Below, piece after piece: positions 35,817 through 44,180 of a stretch of DNA of 64,000 nucleotides (the first letter of the stretch is position 1; each line of letters begins with the position of its first letter). The stretch spans positions 1,302,001 through 1,366,000 of the forward strand of contig NZ_LR026975.1 in NCBI RefSeq assembly GCF_900603025.1, written 5' to 3'. Source of the DNA: Mycolicibacterium hassiacum DSM 44199. GTDB taxonomy: Bacteria > Actinomycetota > Actinomycetes > Mycobacteriales > Mycobacteriaceae. The position numbers and the translations under genes were made by a program. The notes below the pieces were generated by a model. That model was given only the letters and a program-made list of their open reading frames with translations. It searched no databases and was not told the DNA's origin.

Positions 35817-36806
35817 ATGCTGGCACGCAACGCCGAAGCCCTGTACTGGATCGGCCGCTACGTCGAGCGCGCCGACGACACCGCCCGCATCCTCGACGTG
35901 ACGGTGCATCAGCTGCTCGAGGACTCCAGCGTCGACCCCGATCTGGCCTCCCGCACCCTGTTGCGGGTGCTGGGCATCGCCCCGCCGCCCGGCCCGCTGG
36001 ACGTGTGGTCACTGACCGACGTGGTGGCGTTCGGCCGCAACACCACCGGCGGCTGCTCGATCGTCGAGGCCATCTCGGCGGCGCGGGAGAACGCCCGGGG
36101 TGCCCGCGAGGTCACCTCCACCGAGATCTGGGAGTGCCTGAACTCCACCTACAACGCGCTGCCCGAACGCGAACGCGCCGCGCGGCGATTCGGGCCGCAC
36201 GAGTTCCTGTCGTTCGTCGAGACCCGGGCCGCGATGTTCGCCGGGCTGGCCGACTCCACGCTGTCGCGCGACGACGGGTACCGGTTCATGGTGCTGGGGC
36301 GCGCGATCGAACGGGTGGACATGATGGTGCGGCTGCTGCTGTCGCGGGTCGGCGACAGCGCGTCGTCGCCGGCATGGGTGACGGTGCTGCGCTCGGCCGG
36401 TGCCCACGACACCTACCTGCGCACCTACCGGGGGGTGCTCGACGCCGCCCGGGTCGTCGAGTTCATGATGCTGGACCGGCTCTTCCCGCGGTCCATCTTC
36501 TTCTCGCTGCGGCTGGCCGAGCACAACCTCGACGAGCTGCTCAACCGCCCGCACGACCGGCTCGGCGTGACCGCGGAGGCGCGGCGACTGTTGGGCCGGG
36601 CCCGCAGCGAACTCGAGTTCCTCAAACCGGGAGAGCTGTTGGACTCGCTCGAGGACCGGCTGGCCAAGCTGCAGAAGACCTGCTACGAGGTCGGAGAAGC
36701 GTTGGCACTGCAGTATTTCCACGCTGCGCCGTGGGTGGCGTGGCACGACGCCGGCCGCGCCGCCGGTCGCGCCGAGGCGCTGGTGATCGAAGAGGGGGAG
36801 ATCTAG
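35817..36806 (+). CDS. Alpha-E domain protein
   Basis: About 329 residues, all-helical, beginning MLARNAEALYWIGRYVERADDTARI, the hallmark N-terminus of the alpha-E family. A later LGRAIERVDMMVRLLL repeats the E-R-x-D pattern, consistent with two related halves. It is part of the ATP-grasp/alpha-E/transglutaminase trio and lies 14 bp after the ATP-grasp gene. ATG 35817 is preferred to the adjacent GTG 35814. The biochemical role is unknown; an accessory or substrate-binding subunit for the ATP-grasp ligase has been suggested. Confidence 0.88.
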   Translation: MLARNAEALYWIGRYVERADDTARILDVTVHQLLEDSSVDPDLASRTLLRVLGIAPPPGPLDVWSLTDVVAFGRNTTGGCSIVEAISAARENARGAREVTSTEIWECLNSTYNALPERERAARRFGPHEFLSFVETRAAMFAGLADSTLSRDDGYRFMVLGRAIERVDMMVRLLLSRVGDSASSPAWVTVLRSAGAHDTYLRTYRGVLDAARVVEFMMLDRLFPRSIFFSLRLAEHNLDELLNRPHDRLGVTAEARRLLGRARSELEFLKPGELLDSLEDRLAKLQKTCYEVGEALALQYFHAAPWVAWHDAGRAAGRAEALVIEEGEI

Positions 36807-37646
36807 ATGTGGCGACTGCGGGTGGTGCACTCCACCGGCTATGCCTACAAGTCACCGGTGACGGCGTCGTTCAACGAGGCCCGGCTGACACCGCGATCGG
36901 ACTCCCGGCAGAACGTCATCCTCAACCGTGTCGAGACCGTCCCGGCCACCCGCACCTACCGCTACACCGACTACTGGGGCACCGCGGTCACCGCCTTCGA
37001 CCTGCACGCCCCGCACACCGAGCTGGAGGTGACCTCGTCGTCGGTGGTCGAGACCGAGCCCGCCCAACCCCCGGAGAATGAGGTGGACTGGGCCGACCTG
37101 CGGTCCGAGCCGGTGATCGACCGGTTCGACGAGGTGCTCACCCCGACGCGCTACACGCCGGACAGCAGACACATCCGCCGGGTCGGCCAGCGGATCGCCA
37201 AGGACCACAAGCCGCACGAGGCCGTCATCGCCGCGGCGCACTGGGTGCGCGGCGAACTGGCGTACGTGCCGGGCACCACCGGCGTGCACTCATCGGGTCT
37301 GGACGCACTGCGCGAAGGTAAGGGGGTGTGTCAGGATTTCGCTCATCTGACGCTGATCCTGTTGCGCAGTATGGGAATTCCTGCCCGGTACGTGTCGGGC
37401 TATCTGCACCCGAAACGCGACGCGGTGATCGGGGACACCATCGACGGGCAGAGCCACGCCTGGATTCAGGCCTGGACCGGCGGCTGGTGGCACTACGACC
37501 CCACCAACGATTCGGAGATCACCGAACAGTACGTCAGCGTCGGGGTGGGCCGCGACTACGCCGACGTCGCGCCGTTGAAGGGGATCTACCGGGGCGAAGG
37601 CTCCACCGATCTCGACGTCGTCGTGGAGATCACCCGGCTGGCTTAG
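36807..37646 (+). CDS. Transglutaminase-like cysteine protease/transferase
   Basis: A 279-residue protein with an N-terminal Bact_transglu_N domain (LRVVHSTGYAYKSPVTASFNEARL) and a transglutaminase core. The Cys-His-Asp triad is C175 (GVCQDFAHL), H217 (SHAWIQA) and D231 (HYDPTND). It starts immediately after the alpha-E stop with GGGGGAG as ribosome-binding site. It probably cleaves or transfers a peptide made by the ATP-grasp partner. No signal peptide is seen. The last 17 bp overlap the convergent MarR gene. Confidence 0.9.
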   Translation: MWRLRVVHSTGYAYKSPVTASFNEARLTPRSDSRQNVILNRVETVPATRTYRYTDYWGTAVTAFDLHAPHTELEVTSSSVVETEPAQPPENEVDWADLRSEPVIDRFDEVLTPTRYTPDSRHIRRVGQRIAKDHKPHEAVIAAAHWVRGELAYVPGTTGVHSSGLDALREGKGVCQDFAHLTLILLRSMGIPARYVSGYLHPKRDAVIGDTIDGQSHAWIQAWTGGWWHYDPTNDSEITEQYVSVGVGRDYADVAPLKGIYRGEGSTDLDVVVEITRLA

Positions 37647-38124
37647 CGCGGCGGCGTCCGAGGGTGCGGTAGCCCGGGTGCACACTGGGGGTCAGGCCTT
37701 GGTGCTCGGCCACTTTCGTCAACAGTTCGCGCAGCGTCTGGCGCTCCCGGGCATCCAGCCCCGCTGTCATCATCCGGTCGTGGCGGCGGGCCAACTCGCC
37801 GATCCGGTTGGTGATCCTGCGCCCGGCCGGCGTCAGATGCAGGGCGTGCAGCCGGCGGTCGTCCGGGTTGCGCCGGCGTTCGACATAGCCGCGGTCCTCC
37901 AACTCGTCGACGAAGGCGACGAGCCGGCTCGGCTGCAGGCCCAATTGTTCGGCGAGCGCCTGCTGGCTGCGTCCCGGCTCGGCGGCGATCGCGCGCAGGA
38001 TTCCGGCGTGCGCAGGGGTCAGGTCGAGAGAGGCTATCAGGTCGGCGAACACTGTGGCCGAACAGTGGCCGAGTTGTGACAACAGGAACGCAACGTTGTC
38101 GCCGTCGGGCGGGTTCGCGGACAC
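37630..38124 (-). CDS. MarR-family transcriptional regulator
   Basis: A 164-residue winged-helix protein: LTPAHAGILRAIAAEPGRSQQALAEQLGLQPSRLVAFVDELEDRGYVERRR (split across about 35-85) is the HTH and the wing, with RNPDDRRLHALHLTPAGR completing it. It diverges from a frameshifted membrane-protein gene with an AT-rich 88-bp gap holding a perfect palindrome and a direct repeat, the usual layout for local autoregulation. The inducer is unknown. It is not part of the M. tuberculosis arrangement at this place, where a PE gene is found. Confidence 0.86.
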   Translation of the reverse strand: MSANPPDGDNVAFLLSQLGHCSATVFADLIASLDLTPAHAGILRAIAAEPGRSQQALAEQLGLQPSRLVAFVDELEDRGYVERRRNPDDRRLHALHLTPAGRRITNRIGELARRHDRMMTAGLDARERQTLRELLTKVAEHQGLTPSVHPGYRTLGRRRAKPAG

Positions 38125-38129
38125 CCCGA

Positions 38130-38217
38130 AATCGTATCAATCAGGAATGATCGAGACATAAGACCGGCGAATCGTATTGTGCTACATCCAGATCAGCAAT
38201 ACCGTTCATAGTATGAA
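38130..38217. promoter_or_regulatory. Divergent MarR control region
   Basis: TTCATAGTATGAA (38205-38217) is a perfect 13-bp palindrome overlapping the ATG of the membrane-protein gene. AATCGTAT occurs twice (38130-38137 and 38170-38177), 40 bp apart. Both are good candidates for MarR sites. The gap is clearly more AT-rich than its surroundings. Confidence 0.5.
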
Positions 38218-38930
38218 TGATTCCGTTATTGACACGAATACGCGACGGCCGACGCAGAAGGGGCCGCCGCTCGCGCCGCTGGCGGCGATCTCGGTCGGGC
38301 TGCTCGTCGCCGGTATCGCGGTGGGGGTCGGCCTACACGGGGTGATGCCGCTGCCGTACGGATCGGCGACCGCGATAATGGCCTACGTCGACGGGTGCCG
38401 ACCTGGCCGGCCGGGTGATCGCGTTCGGTGTGTTCGGCTCATCGATCCCGCTGGCCATCTACGCGGCCACCGCCGGCAGCCGGCTGCGCCAACTGGGCGT
38501 CACCGCGCCGGGGTCGACGATCGCGCTGGCCGGTGGCCTGCTCGCCGCGACCGGCCTGGCGCTGTCGGCGCTGCTGATCTGGACGCTGTCGCGACCGGAG
38601 GTCGCCGGCGACCGCCCGCTGGTGCGCGCGCTGTGCTACCTGGCCTTCCTCAGCGGCGGGCCGTGGCACGTGGTCGGCCTGGGGCTGCTGATCGCCGGGA
38701 TCGCCGTGCCGGGCCTGATCATCGGTTTGCTGCCGCGACCGGTGGCCTGGGCGGGACTGGCCATCGCCGCGCTCGCCGAACTGACCACCCTGGTGCTGAT
38801 CTGGCCGGTGCTGTCGCCGATGCTGCCGGCGGCGCGCCTGGCCGGGCTGGGATGGTTGATCGTGGCGGGCGCGCTGCTGCCGACCCGCCGCCGGAATCGA
38901 CGCGAGGCGCTGGCCGGGGCGGCGCGCTGA
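38213..38930 (+). pseudogene. Membrane protein gene with +1 frameshift
   Basis: ATG 38213 opens MNDSVIDTNTRRPTQKGPPL, a hydrophobic helix and ...TAIMAYVDG, then the frame degenerates into Arg/Pro-rich sequence. From about 38397 the next frame carries ADLAGRVIAFGVFGSSIPLAIYAATAGSRL and four or five membrane helices to 38930. Removing one base within GGGTGCC (about 38393-38399) joins the two parts smoothly as [12 protein letters not shown], giving 238 residues. Whether this is a true mutation or a sequencing error cannot be told. The family looks like a DoxX/DUF4386-like polytopic protein, which I cannot name with confidence. It is divergent from the marR gene, its likely regulator. Confidence 0.7.
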
Positions 38931-38974
38931 GCGGATGCGGGCTCCGCTGAGTCGGCGCCGCCCGGGTGCGCGGC

Positions 38975-39835
38975 TCAGCCGGCCGGCCTGACGCCCATGC
39001 CCGGATGCACCAGGACCCGGTGCAGGTCGTCGCCGAGCTCGATCTGCCGGTCGAACCGCGATGCGGCCAACGCGCGCCACTCGTCCTCCTGACCCGGCTG
39101 CGGCGCGGGCACGTAGTGGGTGAGGATCAGGATGCCGACCCCGGCGCGTTCGGCGGTGTCGGCGGCCTCCTCCACCGACGAGTGGTAGTCGCAGATGTCG
39201 CGGATGCGCTGCATCGGCGCCTGTTCGACGAGGTCGCGACGGATCACCGTGTGCACGAGCGCACCCGCCCCCTGGGCCAGCCCGTCGAGGCTCGGGCACG
39301 GCACGGTGTCGCCGGCCAGCACCACCGAGGCGTCGGCGAACTCGACCCGGAACCCGATCGTCGGGGTGACCGGGCGGTGATCGGTAGGCGCCACCCGGAT
39401 CGTCACCCCGCCGTGGTTCCACACCTCGCCGTCGGTGTGCTCGTGCACCCGGACCTGCGGTGGGGCGTTGAGATCGTCGTGATGGGCGATCCGGTAGCCG
39501 ATGTCGTGGCCGAACGCCTTGAAGGTGGCCTCGACCACCTCGGCGGTGCCCGGCGGGCCGATGATCGACAGCGGGTGCGGATCCGGGCCGAAGGTGGTGA
39601 TCCACCGGGTGATCAGCAGGTCGCCCAGGTCGGCGATGTGATCGCTGTGCAGGTGGGTCAGCAATAGCGCCGTCAACGCGCTCGCCGAGGTTCCGGCCGC
39701 GGCCATCCGCTGCTGCACCCCGCGGCCGCAGTCGACCAGAAACGTCTGGTCACCGGCCCGCACCAGCGTTGACGGCCCGGCCCGGCGGGCGTCGGGAACC
39801 GGGCTGCCGGTCCCGAGCAGGGTGACCTCGATCAT
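38975..39835 (-). CDS. rnz: Ribonuclease Z / MBL-fold metallohydrolase
   Basis: A 286-residue metallo-beta-lactamase-fold protein with the zinc motif H61-L-H63-S-D65-H66, VLAGDTVPC and a late ILTHYVP. The [22 protein letters not shown] start is typical of RNase Z-like enzymes, which process tRNA 3' ends; the ortholog Rv2407 is usually so annotated. The short flexible arm of canonical RNase Z is hard to see, so another MBL function remains possible. ATG 39835 follows the palindromes AGGTATACCT and CTGACGCGCGCGTCAG in the divergent gap. Confidence 0.82.
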   Translation of the reverse strand: MIEVTLLGTGSPVPDARRAGPSTLVRAGDQTFLVDCGRGVQQRMAAAGTSASALTALLLTHLHSDHIADLGDLLITRWITTFGPDPHPLSIIGPPGTAEVVEATFKAFGHDIGYRIAHHDDLNAPPQVRVHEHTDGEVWNHGGVTIRVAPTDHRPVTPTIGFRVEFADASVVLAGDTVPCPSLDGLAQGAGALVHTVIRRDLVEQAPMQRIRDICDYHSSVEEAADTAERAGVGILILTHYVPAPQPGQEDEWRALAASRFDRQIELGDDLHRVLVHPGMGVRPAG

Positions 39836-39840
39836 GGGCC

Positions 39841-39864
39841 AGGTATACCTGACGCGCGCGTCAG
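39841..39864. promoter_or_regulatory. Adjacent palindromes upstream of rnz
   Basis: AGGTATACCT (39841-39850) and CTGACGCGCGCGTCAG (39849-39864) are perfect palindromes that overlap by two bases, just upstream of the rnz ATG in the 142-bp gap shared with the CBS gene. They may be operator sites; no regulator is suggested by the neighbours. Confidence 0.35.
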
Positions 39865-39977
39865 CCGGGAGCGGAGCGGGCGAAACGGCTCGCAGCCGGC
39901 CCGGGTTCGCCGAAACCTTTCGCTGCGCGCTCCGCCGACCTAGCCTGGTGTGAGATAGATCACGACTGGAGGCTGCG

Positions 39978-40406
39978 ATGCGGATCGCGGACGTTTTGCG
40001 CAACAAGGGTTCGGCGGTGGCCACCATCACCCCGGAGACATCGGTGGCGGGCCTGCTCACCGAGCTGGCCGTGCACAACATCGGGGCGATGGTGGTGGTA
40101 TCGCCCGACGGGGTGGTCGGGATCGTGTCCGAGCGTGACGTGGTGCGGGCCCTGCAGCGGCGCGGCGCGGAGTTGTTGACGCAGCCGGTCTCGGAGATCA
40201 TGACGAGCATGGTCGTGACCTGCAGTCCCGAGGATTCGGTGGACAGCCTCACCCGGCTGATGACCGAGAACCGGGTGCGTCATGTCCCGGTGCTCCAGAA
40301 CGGCCGGCTGGCCGGCATCGTCAGCATCGGCGATGTGGTGAAGACCCGGATGGAGGAGCTCGAGGCGCAGCAGGAGCAGCTGCAGGCCTACATCACCCGT
40401 GGCTGA
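39978..40406 (+). CDS. Two-CBS-domain protein
   Basis: A 142-residue protein of two CBS repeats: residues ~1-65 (IADVLRNKG ... [14 protein letters not shown]) and ~70-130 ([19 protein letters not shown] ... [17 protein letters not shown]), plus an acidic helical tail. Such stand-alone proteins bind adenine nucleotides as energy sensors. TGGAGG sits 7 bp before the ATG. It corresponds to Rv2406c. The GTG of the GNAT gene lies within its last codons, so they are coupled. Confidence 0.92.
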   Translation: MRIADVLRNKGSAVATITPETSVAGLLTELAVHNIGAMVVVSPDGVVGIVSERDVVRALQRRGAELLTQPVSEIMTSMVVTCSPEDSVDSLTRLMTENRVRHVPVLQNGRLAGIVSIGDVVKTRMEELEAQQEQLQAYITRG

Positions 40407-41001
40407 CATCCCGGTGGTCGCGGCGCAGCGCCGCGACCTGCGGCCGATGGCGCGCGTGCTGGCGCGTGCCTTCCAGCACGATCCGGTGATGACGTGGATG
40501 GTGCCGGACACGGCGGCGCGTGAGCGGGCGCTGCCGCGGATGTTCGCCACCATGATCCGGCACCACTACCTGCGCACCGGCGCCCCCGAGGTGGCCGGCG
40601 GCGAGCAGCCCGGCGCGGCGGCGCTGTGGGATCCGCCGGGCAAGTGGCAGCAGACCCGGCTGCAGGAGCTGGTCATGATGCCCGGGTTCCTGCGCGCGCT
40701 GGGCCGCAACGTCGGACGCGCCCAGCAGGTGATGGAGCTGATGAAGGCACAGCACCCGGAGGAGCCGCACTGGTATCTCGCGGTGATCGGCTCCGATCCG
40801 ACGGTGCGCGGCGCCGGATACGGTCACGCGCTGATGCGGTCCCGGCTGGACCGCTGCGACGCCGAGTACTGCCCGGCGTATCTGGAGTCCTGCAACCCGG
40901 ACAACGTCCCGTACTACGAGCGGTTCGGGTTCCGGGTGACCGGCGAGATCAAGGTGCCCGACGGGCCGACCCTGTGGCCCATGTGGCGTGAGCCACGATA
41001 G
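40399..41001 (+). CDS. GNAT-family N-acetyltransferase
   Basis: A 200-residue acetyltransferase. The acetyl-CoA pyrophosphate loop is VRGAGYGHALM (about 137-147, R-x-x-G-x-G/A), followed by LESCNPDNVPYYERFGFRVTGE, typical of GNAT strand/helix beta-5. The substrate is unknown. GTG 40399 overlaps the CBS gene by 8 bp. The last codons WREPR-stop lie inside the first unit of a 26-bp tandem repeat, so the C-terminus was shaped by, or has seeded, that repeat. Confidence 0.86.
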   Translation: MADIPVVAAQRRDLRPMARVLARAFQHDPVMTWMVPDTAARERALPRMFATMIRHHYLRTGAPEVAGGEQPGAAALWDPPGKWQQTRLQELVMMPGFLRALGRNVGRAQQVMELMKAQHPEEPHWYLAVIGSDPTVRGAGYGHALMRSRLDRCDAEYCPAYLESCNPDNVPYYERFGFRVTGEIKVPDGPTLWPMWREPR

Positions 41002-41048
41002 GACCCCAGTGGCGTGAGCCACGATAGGACCCCAGTGGCGTGAGCCAC
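40983..41048. repeat. 26-bp tandem repeat, 2.5 units
   Basis: Two identical 26-bp units (40983-41008, 41009-41034) and a 14-bp partial third unit (41035-41048). Each begins GTGGCGTGAGCCAC, itself a hairpin with GTGGC/GCCAC arms, followed by GATAGGACCCCA. The repeat starts within the end of the GNAT gene and runs up to the palindromic element copy B. Confidence 0.85.
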
Positions 41049-41064
41049 GGTGACCTTTTCCCCG

Positions 41065-41122
41065 CGAGCAGACGCGTACACCCCTGAAACGGGCCCCATT
41101 CGGGGGTGTACGCGTCTGCTCG
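41065..41122. repeat. Dispersed palindromic element, copy B
   Basis: The arms CGAGCAGACGCGTACACCCC (41065-41084) and its perfect complement (41103-41122) give a 20-bp stem with an 18-nt loop. It lies between the convergent GNAT and LLM genes and is the best-preserved of four copies in the window. It could act as a bidirectional terminator. Confidence 0.9.
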
Positions 41123-41147
41123 GCGCAAGGGGGGTGGCGGGGTGGAG

Positions 41148-42581
41148 CTACACCGGGCCGGCTCCGGCCCCGACCGCCGCGGGTTCGCCGACGCCGCCCA
41201 GCAGGTCGTTGTCGGCGAACGCGCCCCGATAGGCGGCGGCCGGATGGGTGTCGGGCAGCCGGTCGCCGCGGCCGAACAGCTTGTGCCGCAGCGTGCCGGA
41301 CTTGTCGGTGGCGATCAGGCCGCGTTCGCGCAGCACCGGGAACAGCCGGTCGGCCACCTCCTGGAAGCTGCCGGGCACGGTGGCGTGGTAGACGTTCACC
41401 CCGTCCACCCCGGCCTCGCGCCACTCCTCGAGGTAGTCGGCGATCTCCTCGGCGGTGCCCACCACCCGGTTCGCGCCCTCCAGCACCCAGGCCAGATCCC
41501 GGATCGTCGGCTCGGCGTTGCCGGACGCCTCGGCGGCCCAGCGGGCGAACCCCTGCACCCCGTTGAATTCGCCGAGCGCGCTCAGCGGGGTGTCCAGGCC
41601 CAACCCGCCGGCGTCGACCCCGGCGTCGCCGAGCGCGTGCAGCGCCACCCCCTCCAGATCCAGCCAGCGGCGCAGTTCGTCGTGGCGGCGCACCGCGTCC
41701 CGGTGCGTCTCGCCGATGACGAACGAAAGTCCCTGCGCGAACGTGATGTCGCTCGGATCGCGCCCGTTCTGCGCTGCCAGCGAACGGGTTTCGGTGGTCA
41801 GCGTGTGCGCGGCGGCCGGATCGGGGCTGGAGATGTAGACGCCCTCGGCATTACGGGCCGAGAACAGCTGACCGGCCGGGGAGGCGCCGGCCTGGAACAG
41901 CACCGGGGTGCGCTGCGGTGACGGCGAGGTGAAGTGCGGCCCCTCCACCCGATACCGGCGGCCGACGTGGTTGATCTTGTGGATCTTGGCCGGATCGGCG
42001 TGGATGCCGCGCTCCTTGTCCTGGACCAGCGCGTCGTCGTCCCAGGAGCCCTCCCACAGCTTGTAGACCACCTCCATGTACTCGTAGGCCCACTCGTAGC
42101 GTTCGTCGTGGGGGAGTGCGCCCTCGTAGCCGAAGCTGCGGAACATGTTGGCGTTGAAGCTGGTCACGATGTTCCAGCCGAGCCGCCCGTCGGTGTAGTG
42201 GTCCAGCGAGCTCATCCGCCGGGCGAAGTTGAACGGGTGGTCCTGCACGATCGAGCTGGTGAACACGATGCCGAGGTTGTCGGTGACCGTCGCCAGTGCC
42301 GAGGCCAGCACCGACGGATCGTTCACCGGCACCTGGATGCCACCCTCGACGGCCTTGCGCCAGTTGCCGTTCCACGGTGAGCGCAGGCCGAACACGTCGG
42401 CGAAGAACAGCAGGTCGTAGCCGGCCCGTTCCACCGTGGTCGCCAGCGAGGTCCAGTGCCGCAGCGAGTTGAACCGGTGGTTCTGCGCTTCCGGCGCCCG
42501 CCACAGCCCGTGCAGCACGTGCGAGGCGGTGTTCATCACGAACGCCGAGAAGTACAGCGGCCGTTTGGTTTTATTTGTCAT
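41148..42581 (-). CDS. LLM-class flavin-dependent monooxygenase, NtaA/SnaA/DszA type
   Basis: A 477-residue flavin monooxygenase with the subfamily hallmarks: FNSLRHWTSLATTVERAGYDLLFFAD (split around 36-62), SSLDHYTDGRLGWNIVTSFN and PVLFQAGASPAGQLFSARNAEGVYIS. These enzymes use reduced FMN and O2 to oxidise sulfones, EDTA-type or other organic substrates. It is last in a minus-strand operon after a MetNIQ-type importer, and its ATG overlaps the metQ stop (ATGA). Oxidative release of sulfur from the imported compound is the likely job; the substrate is not readable. Confidence 0.9.
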   Translation of the reverse strand: MTNKTKRPLYFSAFVMNTASHVLHGLWRAPEAQNHRFNSLRHWTSLATTVERAGYDLLFFADVFGLRSPWNGNWRKAVEGGIQVPVNDPSVLASALATVTDNLGIVFTSSIVQDHPFNFARRMSSLDHYTDGRLGWNIVTSFNANMFRSFGYEGALPHDERYEWAYEYMEVVYKLWEGSWDDDALVQDKERGIHADPAKIHKINHVGRRYRVEGPHFTSPSPQRTPVLFQAGASPAGQLFSARNAEGVYISSPDPAAAHTLTTETRSLAAQNGRDPSDITFAQGLSFVIGETHRDAVRRHDELRRWLDLEGVALHALGDAGVDAGGLGLDTPLSALGEFNGVQGFARWAAEASGNAEPTIRDLAWVLEGANRVVGTAEEIADYLEEWREAGVDGVNVYHATVPGSFQEVADRLFPVLRERGLIATDKSGTLRHKLFGRGDRLPDTHPAAAYRGAFADNDLLGGVGEPAAVGAGAGPV

Positions 42582-43480
42582 GAGATCGGTCCCAGGGTGT
42601 TGCGGATCAGGTCGTTGTCGGTGGTCTCCAGGTATTCGGCGATGCGCGGATCGGAGAACGCGGCGATCAGCTTCTGCACGTTCTCGTCCTCGAGGTGTTT
42701 GTTGCTGACCACCAGGCCGCCCTCGCTGCCCTTCGGCGCCGGATGGCGGGCCAGGATCTGCTCCTCGGTGAGCCCGGCGGCGTACACGTCGGAGATGTGC
42801 ACCACCACCGCGTCGACGTCGGCGAGGCTGCGGGCCAGCTGACCGATCGGGACCTGAACGAACTGGTAGTTCTTCGGATTGGACTCGATGTCGGTCAGCT
42901 GCGGCAGACCCGCGACGGTGTCCTTGCCCGGCTTGAGGGTGATCTGGCCCGCCTCGGCGAGGTCCAGCAGCGCGATGGCCTGGCCGGCCGGGTCGTCACG
43001 CAGCGCGATCTTGGCGCCCCGCGGCAACTGGTCCCAGCTGCGGTATTTGTCGGAGTAGGTGGCCTGGTCCCAGGTGAACACCGGCACCGCCAGGGTGAGC
43101 TCGAACCCGTTGGCGGCGATCGCGTCGTTGAGGAACGGCTGGTGCTGGAAGAAGTTGGCGGCGACGTCACCGGCGTCGACGGCGCGGTTGATCTCGACCA
43201 GATTGTCGATCTGCACCGGTTCGATGGTGATGTCGTAGTCCGGGGCGATATTCTCGGCGATGTAGCCCAGCAGCGTCTCGGCGGCGATGTCGGTGCTCCA
43301 GGTGGCCACCTTCAGATTCGGCCCGAACGGCTTGTGCTGATGCGACAGCTGGGTGTAGACGATGCCGCCTACGACGGCGACCACCGCCACCACCGCGGCC
43401 AGCAGCCACGGCCAGCGCTTGCGCTTGCGGATCTCGAGGCCGACATCGGCTGCGGCGGGTGGGTTGAGTTGATCGGTCAC
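42578..43480 (-). CDS. metQ: MetQ/NlpA-family ABC substrate-binding protein, membrane-anchored
   Basis: A 300-residue NlpA-type binding protein. A charged KRKRWPW segment and one hydrophobic helix (about 23-44, LLAAVVAVVAVVGGIVYTQL) replace the usual lipobox, so it is anchored by an uncleaved helix. The ligand-binding part has VQIDNLVEINRAVDAGDVAANFFQHQPFLNDAI (split around 90-125), typical of methionine-type receptors. In this setting, next to LLM monooxygenases, the ligand may be an organosulfur compound rather than methionine. It lies 10 bp after the permease gene. Confidence 0.88.
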   Translation of the reverse strand: MTDQLNPPAAADVGLEIRKRKRWPWLLAAVVAVVAVVGGIVYTQLSHQHKPFGPNLKVATWSTDIAAETLLGYIAENIAPDYDITIEPVQIDNLVEINRAVDAGDVAANFFQHQPFLNDAIAANGFELTLAVPVFTWDQATYSDKYRSWDQLPRGAKIALRDDPAGQAIALLDLAEAGQITLKPGKDTVAGLPQLTDIESNPKNYQFVQVPIGQLARSLADVDAVVVHISDVYAAGLTEEQILARHPAPKGSEGGLVVSNKHLEDENVQKLIAAFSDPRIAEYLETTDNDLIRNTLGPIS

Positions 43481-43490
43481 GGTGTTCCTT

Positions 43491-44180
43491 TCAGCGGGTG
43501 AGGGCTTTGACGATGCGGTCGCCGACGAACTGGACGACCTGGACGGTGATGATCAGCGAGACCGCGGTGGCGATCATGATGTTGTCGTCGAAGCGGTTGT
43601 AGCCGTAGGTGATTGCGAGGTTGCCGACACCACCGGCGCCGATCGAGCCGGCGATCGCCGAGTACTCGATCATCGCGATGGTGTTGACGGTCAGCGCCCC
43701 GGCGAGTGCCGGCAGCGCCTCCGACAGCTGCACGGTGCGGATGACCTGCACGGTGGATCCACCCGAGGCGATGCCCATGTCGGTGACGTCGGTGCGCACC
43801 TCGCGTAGCGCGTTCTGCACCAGCCGGGCGAAGAACGGGATGCCGGCCACCGTCATCGGCACGATCGCCGCGGGGATACCGACGGTGGTGCCGACCAGAA
43901 ACCGGGTGACCGGGATGATCGCGGTCATCAGGATCAGGAACGGCAGTGAGCGGCCGATGTTCACAATGGTGTTGAGCACGTTGAACACCCGCGGGTTGGG
44001 GTAGAGCCCGAACTCGGAGGTGTTGTGCAGGGTGATGCCCAGCGGGATGCCGCCGAGCACCACCAGAACCATGGTGATGCCCACCATCAGCCAGGTTTCC
44101 CCGTAGGCCGGCAGCAGCAGGTCGGGAACCTTGGACCACGGCGTGCTCAGGTCCTCTGGAGCGGCGAAATACGTTGTCAT
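43491..44180 (-). CDS. metI: MetI-type ABC transporter permease
   Basis: A 229-residue permease with about five membrane helices. It has [40 protein letters not shown] EAA loop (split around 125-160) and [29 protein letters not shown], both characteristic of MetI. It couples with MetN and MetQ encoded on either side. The ATG overlaps the metN stop as ATGA. Confidence 0.9.
   Translation of the reverse strand: MTTYFAAPEDLSTPWSKVPDLLLPAYGETWLMVGITMVLVVLGGIPLGITLHNTSEFGLYPNPRVFNVLNTIVNIGRSLPFLILMTAIIPVTRFLVGTTVGIPAAIVPMTVAGIPFFARLVQNALREVRTDVTDMGIASGGSTVQVIRTVQLSEALPALAGALTVNTIAMIEYSAIAGSIGAGGVGNLAITYGYNRFDDNIMIATAVSLIITVQVVQFVGDRIVKALTR

Noticed and set aside
34186..36012. 608-codon open frame antisense to the ATP-grasp gene
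   Set aside because: It is His/Val/Gly/Arg rich low-complexity sequence, as high-GC antisense frames are. The plus-strand protein has clear family motifs.
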